A DNA stretch of 8,009 nt from the NCBI GenBank assembly GCA_025924845.1, contig JAICHN010000241.1, forward strand, positions 1 to 8,009, read 5' to 3'. Position 1 is the first letter of the stretch, and each line of letters begins with the position of its first letter. Shown piece by piece: positions 1-6,030 of this stretch. The translations under genes were made by a program, and so were the position numbers. The notes beneath the pieces were generated by a model. It had not been told where the DNA came from. It was given only the letters and a program-made list of their open reading frames with translations, and made no database searches. Origin of the DNA: Chloroflexota bacterium. Its GTDB lineage: Bacteria > Chloroflexota > UBA5177 > JANWHV01.

Positions 1-989
1 CCGGCCGTGACCGTCCCGCCCGCCTTGACCGTGAACTTGCCCAGCGAGCCGCAGGTGAACGTATCGCCGGTCTTGCCGGTAATGGTATGGGTCAACAAGG
101 CATGCATCGCGCACATCGCGGCCTGCCCCTCGCGCGCGAAGCCCCATAAGGCGAATTGCTTGACGCAACCCGACTTCACGTAGGACTCCATTTGCTTGGG
201 ATCGCCCAGGCCGGTGACCACGTATTTGCCGCAGACCTTCTCTTGCTGCACCACCTGCGCCGCCGCCGCCACGGCGATCGTGGTCGGGGCGATGATCCCC
301 TTGATCGTCGGGTACTGCTTGAGAGCGCTCTGCGCGTACTTCACGGCGGTAGGCGTGGAGTCGTCCGGCGGATTGATGATCGTGACCAGATGCATCTTCG
401 CGTACTTGGGCTTCTTGAGATCTTGTACGAGCAGTTTGTTCCACTCCACCTGATTGGAGTCGGTGGCCTGCGCGGAGAGGATCACGAAGTCGCCCTTGTA
501 GCCAATCTGCGAACCGAGCATGTCGAGCTGCACCTGGGCGATGAAGGCGGCGCTGGTGCCTTCTACATAGACGGAACGGCCGGCGGGTAGCACGTCGGAG
601 TCGTAGGAGACGACCGTGACCCCGTGCTGTTGCGCCCGCTTGAGGGACGGCGTGACTACCGCCGGATCGTCCGCTGAGATGAAGATCCCCTTATAGCCGC
701 GCGCCACGGAGGAGTCGATGAACTTCACCTGCTCGGTCGCCGAACCCGTGGTCGGTCCACCGTAATCAAGCTTGTAACCAAAGGTTTTGGCGAACTGCGC
801 CGCGCCCTGATCGGCCTGGGTGAACGGCGGAATGCCGGTAAACTTGGGCAGCATAAAGAGCTTGACCGCGGACGCCTGACTGGAGGAGGCGCGGACGTTA
901 TACGCGGACGGGAGAAGGAGGACGGCCATTGAAGCAAGCGCCGCGGCTGAGAGGAGACGGTGACGCCCCCTACCCGGAAATATTTTCAT
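1..989 (-). CDS. Sugar/AI-2-type ABC transporter substrate-binding protein (partial, C-terminus beyond left edge)
   Basis: Reading back from an ATG at 987-989 gives 329 complete codons plus two bases, open to the left edge. A signal peptide is visible: basic residues to R11, a hydrophobic stretch at about 12-30, and a likely cleavage after VRA (residue 34). There is no lipobox cysteine. The rest is a periplasmic-binding-protein fold of the LsrB/RhaS type: LPK (47-49), GGPTT (77-81), SYDSD (128-132), TDSNQ (176-180), IIAPTT (232-237), ALW (280-282). Relatives bind autoinducer-2 or rhamnose and deliver it to a CUT2 permease. By comparison with LsrB, probably only 20-40 residues are missing. The start is supported by AGGAG at 999-1003, 9 nt upstream. 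It is the last visible gene of the importer, 75 nt after the second permease. Four cysteines (C253, C275, C293, C313) cluster in the C-terminal part. Family is secure; ligand is not. Confidence 0.9.
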   Translation of the reverse strand, partial: MKIFPGRGRHRLLSAAALASMAVLLLPSAYNVRASSSQASAVKLFMLPKFTGIPPFTQADQGAAQFAKTFGYKLDYGGPTTGSATEQVKFIDSSVARGYKGIFISADDPAVVTPSLKRAQQHGVTVVSYDSDVLPAGRSVYVEGTSAAFIAQVQLDMLGSQIGYKGDFVILSAQATDSNQVEWNKLLVQDLKKPKYAKMHLVTIINPPDDSTPTAVKYAQSALKQYPTIKGIIAPTTIAVAAAAQVVQQEKVCGKYVVTGLGDPKQMESYVKSGCVKQFALWGFAREGQAAMCAMHALLTHTITGKTGDTFTCGSLGKFTVKAGGTVTA

Positions 990-1013
990 ACGATATCGCT
1001 CCTGTTCTACCCT

Positions 1014-1040
1014 GGCGGGCGGCAGCGGCCCGAACCCGCC
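1014..1040 (-). other. GC-rich intercistronic stem-loop upstream of the binding-protein gene
   Basis: GGCGGG at 1014-1019 can pair with CCCGCC at 1035-1040. After a two-base bulge (1033-1034), 1020-1022 can pair with 1030-1032, leaving a 7-base loop. The element sits in the 75-nt gap between the second permease and the binding protein and ends about 10 nt before that gene's AGGAG. No T-run follows in the direction of transcription, so it does not look like an intrinsic terminator. Such hairpins in transport operons can protect or delimit mRNA for the more abundant binding protein. That role is inferred here, and GC-rich DNA produces such pairings by chance. Confidence 0.35.
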
Positions 1041-1064
1041 TCTATCACTGCAAGATGTCGGCAA

Positions 1065-2132
1065 TCAGTGCTCGCGTGGGCCGGCTACTGTAACGAGTTG
1101 CTCCTCCTTTCTCTCGAGCGGACGGTCTCCCTGTAGCCAGGGTAGCCGGCGGGTCCAGCGGGGCGCCGAATTGATCAGATTCCCGCTGCCGATGGCTACG
1201 ATGAGAAGAATGCCGATGCTGATCGTTTGCTCCTGGCCGGAAAAGCCCAGAACACCCAGCCCTGCTTCGAGCACGGATAAGAGAACGAGCGCCAGTACGA
1301 CGCCGGGAATGGTGCCTTTCCCCCCATAGGCGCTGACCCCGCCCAGAATCGCCACGGTCACGGCGGGCAGCACTTGATCGGAGGCCATGTCAGCGCGCGC
1401 CGTATCGAAATTACCCAGATAAAAGATGGATGCCAGACCGGCCACGCCGCCCGAAATGGCGAAGAGCGCAATGCGCGTGCGCGTGACCGGAATGCCCGAA
1501 TACAGCGCCGCCTGCCGGCTCCCCCCGATAGCGAAGACCGCCTTGCCGAAGGTGGTGCCATGAATGATGATGGTCATAATCACGGCGGCGAGCAGGACGG
1601 CCGCCGTGGAGATCGGAAATTGGCTGTCGAACAGGTTGCCCTGGCCCAGGGTGCCCAGCGCCTCGGGAAAGCCGGTGATCGCCTTGCCCTGGAGTATGAG
1701 GAACGCCACGCCGGCATACGCGCCAAGGGTGCCCAGGGTGATGGCGAGCGACGGCAGTTCCAGCAGGACGGTGAGGCAGCCGTTGATCAGGCCCAGGACT
1801 ACCCCTAATCCGACCGCGATCGCCGAGGCCCACCAGATGTCCATGCCGTCCTGCCAGAGCAAGGCCATCACGACGCCGCAGAGCGCCAGGGTAGAGGCAA
1901 TGGAGATATCAATGTCGCCCGCCATGATCACCGGGGCCACGCCGAGGGCCAGAAAGCCCAGCACCGTGGCGCTCAAGGCCATGGTCTGCAAGTTGAAGGG
2001 GGTCAGGAAATCACTGGATAAGAGCGCGCTTGCCGCTGTCACCAGCACGATGAGCAGGCAGAGGCCGACCTCCCAGCGCAGGAACCGACGGAGGATTTCC
2101 CAAAGTGGAAGCCTCTCTGGAGCGCGCCTCAT
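1065..2132 (-). CDS. CUT2-family sugar ABC transporter permease (LsrD/RhaQ-like), second permease
   Basis: 355 residues, the usual length for a BPD_transp_2 (CUT2) membrane subunit. Roughly ten hydrophobic segments can be seen, starting near residues 21-40 and 50-71 and ending with 275-297 and 302-320. Family landmarks are GDIDISIAS at 72-80 (the IDLSVG-type motif), a cytoplasmic loop with GSRQAALYSGIP at 204-215 that should contact the ATPase, and a late conserved block with TARADMASDQVLPAVT (244-259) and ILGGVSAYGGKGTIPG (262-277). The TARAD block is like rhamnose and AI-2 permeases. It would form the membrane channel as a heterodimer with the preceding permease. ATG at 2130-2132 overlaps the preceding stop as ATGA, and AAGGA lies 8 nt upstream, so translation is probably coupled. 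The C-terminal 25 residues are polar. Substrate cannot be read from the sequence. Confidence 0.92.
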   Translation of the reverse strand: MRRAPERLPLWEILRRFLRWEVGLCLLIVLVTAASALLSSDFLTPFNLQTMALSATVLGFLALGVAPVIMAGDIDISIASTLALCGVVMALLWQDGMDIWWASAIAVGLGVVLGLINGCLTVLLELPSLAITLGTLGAYAGVAFLILQGKAITGFPEALGTLGQGNLFDSQFPISTAAVLLAAVIMTIIIHGTTFGKAVFAIGGSRQAALYSGIPVTRTRIALFAISGGVAGLASIFYLGNFDTARADMASDQVLPAVTVAILGGVSAYGGKGTIPGVVLALVLLSVLEAGLGVLGFSGQEQTISIGILLIVAIGSGNLINSAPRWTRRLPWLQGDRPLERKEEQLVTVAGPREH

Positions 2133-3241
2133 GTGGTCGATCCTTCCGGCTCCGCCGTGGGCGCGTGCTCGATATACTGGGCCCGCGAGGCCGGCCGCTG
2201 CAAGCGGCGAGTGAGCAGCGCGTAGATGACGACCGCGCCCACGATGGCGATGCCTTGCAAGGTTTGCTGCGCGAAAATGGAGATCTTGAGTAGTTGCAGG
2301 ACGTCGCCGATCTCGCCCAGCAAGAGCGCGCCCAGCGCCGCGCCGACCGGCGTGCCCGACCCGCCGAACAGGCTGACCCCGCCCACCACCGCCGCCGCGA
2401 TCACGGTCAAATTAAAGCCCGCCCCGGCCGTGGCGTCCACGTTTCCATATTGCGCGGCGTAGAGGAGCCCGCCCAGTCCGGCCAGGGCCCCGCACACGAT
2501 AAAGGCTTCATAGGTGCGGCGCCGTATGGGGACGGCAATCGTGCGCGCCGCCTCCGGGTTCGATCCCATAGCATAAAGGTCGCGTCCCCACCGCGTCATA
2601 CGCATGATCAGGCTGAAGATCAGGACGCAGATCGCGGCGATCCAGATGAAACTCTGGATGCCGAGGAACGAGGTCACGTAGAGTTGGGCCAGCCAATGCG
2701 GCAGCTGCGACGCGTAGATTTGATTGCCGCCCGAGATGGAAACCTGCAGGCCGCTGTAAATGGAAAGGGTGGCCAGGGTCGCGATAATCGCCGGCATTCG
2801 CACGAAATCGACCAGCAGCGCGTTACCCAACCCCATCAGGGCGCCGATCAGCAGCGCGACGAGGACCACGCCGATCGGGCCGAACACGCTCAACTGCCCG
2901 ATCAGCCCGAGCAGCGCCCCGAATGGCCCGACCAGGCCGACATGACCGACCGCCGCGCCGGTGCCGAAGGCGGCCAGGCCAAGGGTGGCGCCGACACTCA
3001 GATCGATCTGCCGGGTCAGCAGGACAAGCGCCTCACCGATCGCTACCACGATCACGGTGGCCGCGTTGTTCAGTGTCTCGGTGATGTTCTCGCCGGTACG
3101 GAACGCGGGCAGAGTAATGGTGGCGGCAAGACCGATCAGAATGACGATCGCGAGCAGGCCCGCCTCGCTGGTGCGGGTGAGCTTGCCCAGCCGAGTGCCC
3201 AGCGAGGCGCGGTTAGCCGTGCCGGCGATGAGCGCGCTCAT
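2129..3241 (-). CDS. CUT2-family sugar ABC transporter permease (LsrC/RhaP-like), first permease
   Basis: 370 residues, slightly longer than the usual 320-350 of this family. Hydrophobic segments begin at about 27-45 and recur to 328-344. Landmarks are TRQIDLSVGATLGL (76-89), VRMPAIIATLATLS (147-160), the putative ATPase-coupling loop MGSNPEAARTIAVPIRRR (225-242) and VVGGVSLFGGSGTPVG (285-300). It pairs with the following permease to form the transmembrane pore of the importer. Between IDLSVG and the IIATL block it has about 18 residues more than I recall for RbsC-type proteins, mostly hydrophobic with Gly and Pro (about 100-125). The C-terminal tail after residue 345 is polar. ATG at 3239-3241 overlaps the stop of the ATPase reading frame as ATGA; upstream there is only a weak GGGA, so it may depend on ribosomes that finish translating the ATPase C-terminal piece. 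This matters because that frame is interrupted. Confidence 0.93.
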   Translation of the reverse strand: MSALIAGTANRASLGTRLGKLTRTSEAGLLAIVILIGLAATITLPAFRTGENITETLNNAATVIVVAIGEALVLLTRQIDLSVGATLGLAAFGTGAAVGHVGLVGPFGALLGLIGQLSVFGPIGVVLVALLIGALMGLGNALLVDFVRMPAIIATLATLSIYSGLQVSISGGNQIYASQLPHWLAQLYVTSFLGIQSFIWIAAICVLIFSLIMRMTRWGRDLYAMGSNPEAARTIAVPIRRRTYEAFIVCGALAGLGGLLYAAQYGNVDATAGAGFNLTVIAAAVVGGVSLFGGSGTPVGAALGALLLGEIGDVLQLLKISIFAQQTLQGIAIVGAVVIYALLTRRLQRPASRAQYIEHAPTAEPEGSTT

Positions 3242-3498
3242 GCCGGTATCCCGTCAAGGTCATGCCGGCCGGTCGCGGCGGCCAGAATCCGGGCGCTGTC
3301 CACGGGGGAGTCGAAGCGGCCGCTGATCCGGCCCATTCGCATCACCACCAGGCGATCGCTCATCGCCCGCACCTCCTCCATCTCCGAGGATATCAGGATA
3401 ATACCCACGCCCTCGCGCGCCAACTCGGAGATGACCGCCAACACGTCCGCCTTGGCTCCCACGTCGATCCCGTGGGTCGGCTCGTCCAGGATCAACAC
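3238..3498 (-). CDS. C-terminal piece of the interrupted sugar ABC transporter ATPase (end of second NBD)
   Basis: This 86-codon stretch directly continues the reading frame of the upstream ATPase after an in-frame TAA; there is no frameshift. It opens with GTG, reads LILDEPTHGIDVGAK (Walker B and D-loop region of the second nucleotide-binding domain), then ILISSEMEEV, where CUT2 second domains normally lack the H-loop histidine, and a C-terminal region of normal length. Joined to the upstream part it would complete a protein of about 512 residues, typical of LsrA/RbsA-type ATPases. GTG follows the stop immediately (TAAGTG), and GGCGGA lies 7 nt before it, so weak reinitiation is conceivable. 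Its own stop overlaps the start of the first permease (ATGA). Alone it cannot bind ATP. I read it as part of one damaged or misread gene, not an independent gene; separate expression is speculative. Confidence 0.75.
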   Translation of the reverse strand: MLILDEPTHGIDVGAKADVLAVISELAREGVGIILISSEMEEVRAMSDRLVVMRMGRISGRFDSPVDSARILAAATGRHDLDGIPA

Positions 3499-3501
3499 TT
3501 A
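3499..3501 (-). other. In-frame TAA interrupting the ABC ATPase
   Basis: The minus-strand codons run GCG GAA CCT TAA GTG TTG ATC CTG GAC, that is AAEP-stop-VLILD. Homologues usually have a charged or polar residue (K, R, Q, E) before VLILDEPT, and AAA, CAA or GAA would become TAA by one substitution. Reading frames on both sides match the family without a gap. TAA also ends the CoA transferase gene at 6031-6033, so the window gives no support for TAA being reassigned. Confidence 0.9.
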
Positions 3502-4776
3502 AGGTTCCGCCGCCAGCCACTTGCCCAGCACAACTTTTTGCTGGTTGCCGCCCGAGAGGGCGCTCACCAGGCGGTCGCGCCGCCCCGCCTGCAAGCGTAC
3601 CCGCGTGGCCAGCCGATCAGTGAGGCGATTCATCAGACCGGTCTGAAAGAGGCCGAGCCGCGATAACCGGCGCCAGATTGACATGGTGATGTTCAGGGGG
3701 ATCGACATGCCCGGTACCAGGCCGTGCAGGAGCCGATTCTCAGGCAGATAAGCCAACCCGCAGCGCGTGGCATGGCGGGGCGAGCGCGGATGGAACGGGA
3801 GGCCGGCCAGGAAGATCTGGCCCGCGTCCAGGGAGTCGATGCCGAACAGGGCCTGCGCGACCTCCGTGCGTCCGGCCCCGACCAGGCCGGCAAAGCCCAG
3901 GATTTCGCCCGCCCGCAACTGGAACGACACATCCTCGAAGTAGCCTTTGCGCGTCAAGCCGCGCGCCTCCAGGATGAGCGCGCCGGGAGTAGTATGCACT
4001 TTGGGATAGAGCGCGGAGATCTCGCGGCCGACCATATGGTGGATCAGATCAGGGATGGTCACCTCGGCGGTCTCCAACTCGACTACCTTGCGCCCATCGC
4101 GGAGGACGACCACGCGATCGGTCCAGTCGCGCACCTCGTCCAGCCGGTGGCTGATGAACAGGATGCTCACCCCACGCGCCTTGAGGCTTCCCACGATGGC
4201 GCGGAGCGCATCGACTTCACGGGACGAGAGGACAGCGGTCGGCTCGTCCAGAATCAAGACGCGCGCCCCCATGGAGAGCGCCTTGGCGATCTCGACCATC
4301 TGCCGGTCGGCCACGCGAAGTCGGTGGACCGGAGTATAGGGATCGATCGGCACGCGTAGTTGCTCGAGGATGTCGCGCGCCCGCTCGTAGATCGAGCCCC
4401 AGGCCACGATACCGAATCGTCGCATGACCTGGTGCCCGGCAAAAATGTTCTCCGCGACGTCCAGATCGGGAAACAGCATCGGTTCCTGATACATCGCGGC
4501 GATGCGCGCCTCGCGGGCCGCTTGTGGTTTGGCAAAGTGCTGCTCAACGCCCTGGACGAGGATCGTGCCCTGGCTCGGTTGGACCACGCCGGTAAGGATC
4601 TTGACCAGGGTGGATTTTCCCGCCCCATTCTCGCCCACCAGGCCGACCACCTCGCCCGGATTGAGCGCGAATGACACACCCTGGAGGGCCTGTACGCCCC
4701 CATAGTTATGACCGATATCGCGCAACTCGACCACGGAGGTTGCGCCGCCCACCCCAGTGGCGGCCGAAGGTGTCAC
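3499..4776 (-). CDS. Sugar/AI-2-type ABC transporter ATP-binding protein (LsrA/RbsA-like), truncated by in-frame stop
   Basis: 425 residues before TAA; intact relatives have about 500-515 and carry two nucleotide-binding domains (NBDs). NBD1 has Walker A GENGAGKST (48-56), Q-loop Q97, a signature region VADRQMVEIAKAL (155-167), Walker B VLILDEPT (173-180) with catalytic E178, and switch H210. NBD2 begins near residue 265 and has the degenerate Walker A GLVGAGRTE (297-305), without lysine as is usual for this family, and an intact signature LSGGNQQK (407-414). The TAA then removes NBD2 Walker B and everything after it; the missing part follows in frame at 3238-3498. The product energises the two permeases encoded just downstream. 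The start is GTG at 4774-4776, chosen because GGAGG (4782-4786) lies 5 nt upstream and no in-frame ATG lies between it and the E2 stop, 34 nt away. It may be a recent pseudogene or a sequence error. Confidence 0.88.
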   Translation of the reverse strand: MTPSAATGVGGATSVVELRDIGHNYGGVQALQGVSFALNPGEVVGLVGENGAGKSTLVKILTGVVQPSQGTILVQGVEQHFAKPQAAREARIAAMYQEPMLFPDLDVAENIFAGHQVMRRFGIVAWGSIYERARDILEQLRVPIDPYTPVHRLRVADRQMVEIAKALSMGARVLILDEPTAVLSSREVDALRAIVGSLKARGVSILFISHRLDEVRDWTDRVVVLRDGRKVVELETAEVTIPDLIHHMVGREISALYPKVHTTPGALILEARGLTRKGYFEDVSFQLRAGEILGFAGLVGAGRTEVAQALFGIDSLDAGQIFLAGLPFHPRSPRHATRCGLAYLPENRLLHGLVPGMSIPLNITMSIWRRLSRLGLFQTGLMNRLTDRLATRVRLQAGRRDRLVSALSGGNQQKVVLGKWLAAEP

Positions 4777-4781
4777 CGGAT

Positions 4782-4786
4782 CCTCC
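4782..4786 (-). promoter_or_regulatory. Ribosome binding site GGAGG for the ABC ATPase
   Basis: A perfect GGAGG with a 5-nt spacer (ATCCG) precedes the GTG at 4774-4776. It decides the start, since no in-frame ATG is available. It lies in the 34-nt gap after the E2 gene, so the importer gene has its own strong initiation signal within the operon. Confidence 0.7.
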
Positions 4787-4810
4787 GCGCGGTCATCATA
4801 CTCCCCCGCT

Positions 4811-6025
4811 CTATGGATTCGCCGGCTGCTCGAGCGCCTCGCGGATCGCGCCCAAAAAGCGCGCCGCCGCCGCGCCGTCCGCGATCCGGTGGTCGGTAGA
4901 GAGGGTAAGGTTCAACATGGCGCGCGGCTGCAACTCGTCGCCGACATAGACGGGAGTGCGCCGCACCGCGCCTACAGCCAGGATCGCGGCCTGCGGCGGG
5001 TTAATGATCGCCGTGAAGGTATCCACCTTGTACATGCCCAGGTTGCTCACCGTGAAGGTGCCCCCTTCGTAATCCTCGGGGCGGTTCTTGCCGGCGCGCG
5101 TGCGCTCCACCAGCGCCGCCGATTCCTGGGCGATCTGGGCCAGTGGCTTGCGGTCCACCTCGTGCAGCACCGGGGTGACCAGGCCATCATCCAATGCTAC
5201 CGCTATACAGACGTTAATCGCCCGGCGCAGTTCGAGGTGATCGCCCGCGAAGGCCGCGTTGAACGCGGGGAAGGCACGCAGGGCATCGGCCGAGGCCTTG
5301 ACAATCAGGTCATTGACGGACATCCTGGCCGCGGCCCCGCCGGCCTCGGCGTTGAGCCGCTCGCGGAGCGCCATGGCCTCGGTCATATCCACCTGCATGG
5401 TCAGGTAAAAGTGGGGCACCTGCGTTTTGCTCTCCAGCATGCGACGGCCCATGGTCTGATGCAGGCGGCTCAGCGGCAGGTGCTCATCAGCCAATGCCGC
5501 TGCCGGGGGAGACGACGAACCCGTGCCGGCAGCGGCAACCGCCGCCAGTATATCCTCGCGGCTGATCTTGCCGCCGGGACCGCTGCCCGTCACCGTGGCC
5601 AGGTCGATCCCGTGCTCGTGGGCCAGGCGACGGGCCAGGGGTGAGGCATTCACCGCGCTGGCCGACTCGCCTCGCGCCGGAGCAGAGGCGGCGGCACTCG
5701 AGGAGGCCGCCGGCGCGGCGGGTGCGACGGTCGCGGGGGCGGCATTGGTGGGGCGGGGCGTTGAGGCCGCGACGGGCAGGGCCTCGTCGGCCGCGGCCAC
5801 GATGCCGATCCGCGTGCCCACCGGCACGGTACTGCCCTCCGCCACCTCGATGCGCCGCAATACCCCGGCCGCGAACGCTTCCACCTCGATCACCACTTTA
5901 TCAGTCTCGATCTCGGCCACGGCCTCACCTTTGCCCACCGTGTCGCCCTCGTGCTTGAGCCAGCGGACCAGCTTTCCTTCGGTCATATCGTAGCCCATCC
6001 TGGGCATGAAGATTTCGGTGGCCAT
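4811..6025 (-). CDS. Dihydrolipoamide acyltransferase, E2 component of a 2-oxo acid (pyruvate/acetoin-type) dehydrogenase complex
   Basis: 404 residues with complete E2 architecture. The lipoyl domain spans about 1-77, with the lipoylated lysine K43 in EIETDKVVIEV. An Ala/Pro/Ser-rich swinging linker covers about 80-125. A peripheral-subunit-binding domain at about 126-165 includes SPLARRLA and GSGPGGKISREDI. A second short linker precedes the catalytic acyltransferase domain (about 182-404), which carries FTVSNLGMYKVDTFTAIINP (324-343) and the active-site motif DHRIADG (378-384) with H379 and D383. It passes the acyl group formed by E1 to CoA in the cytoplasm. A single lipoyl domain and modest length suit acetoin or Gram-positive-type pyruvate/branched-chain complexes; the exact 2-oxo acid or diketone is not readable. 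ATG lies 5 nt after the CoA transferase stop. GGGAG is present but 12 nt upstream, so initiation may lean on translational coupling. No E3 gene is visible. Confidence 0.93.
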   Translation of the reverse strand: MATEIFMPRMGYDMTEGKLVRWLKHEGDTVGKGEAVAEIETDKVVIEVEAFAAGVLRRIEVAEGSTVPVGTRIGIVAAADEALPVAASTPRPTNAAPATVAPAAPAASSSAAASAPARGESASAVNASPLARRLAHEHGIDLATVTGSGPGGKISREDILAAVAAAGTGSSSPPAAALADEHLPLSRLHQTMGRRMLESKTQVPHFYLTMQVDMTEAMALRERLNAEAGGAAARMSVNDLIVKASADALRAFPAFNAAFAGDHLELRRAINVCIAVALDDGLVTPVLHEVDRKPLAQIAQESAALVERTRAGKNRPEDYEGGTFTVSNLGMYKVDTFTAIINPPQAAILAVGAVRRTPVYVGDELQPRAMLNLTLSTDHRIADGAAAARFLGAIREALEQPANP

Positions 6026-6030
6026 CTTTT

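Noticed and set aside
156..590. 144-codon plus-strand frame near the left edge
   Set aside because: It is opposite the binding-protein gene, whose motifs are unmistakable; the plus-strand product is Leu/His/Arg-rich without any domain.
1014..1040. Hairpin as an intrinsic terminator after the second permease
   Set aside because: No T-tract follows in the direction of transcription, and a binding-protein gene with a good ribosome site starts immediately after.
3499..3501. Stop-codon reassignment as explanation for the in-frame TAA
   Set aside because: TAA is used as a normal terminal stop for the CoA transferase at 6031-6033, and TAG and TGA end the other genes at the expected lengths.
2294..3502. 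402-codon open frame on the plus strand
   Set aside because: It lies fully opposite the first permease and the ATPase end, is rich in Arg, Gln, Asp and His with no recognisable domain, and is the expected antisense shadow in GC-rich DNA.
4773..4799. Eight-codon mini-ORF (starts ATGATG) whose TGA overlaps the GTG start of the ATPase
   Set aside because: A GGGGGAG precedes it, but only 1 to 4 nt from the ATGs, which is too close; the ATPase GTG has its own good GGAGG inside it. Probably chance, although a coupled leader peptide cannot be excluded.
4757..5644. 295-codon open frame on the plus strand
   Set aside because: It is antisense to the clear E2 gene and has low-complexity Arg/Gly/His composition with no family motif.
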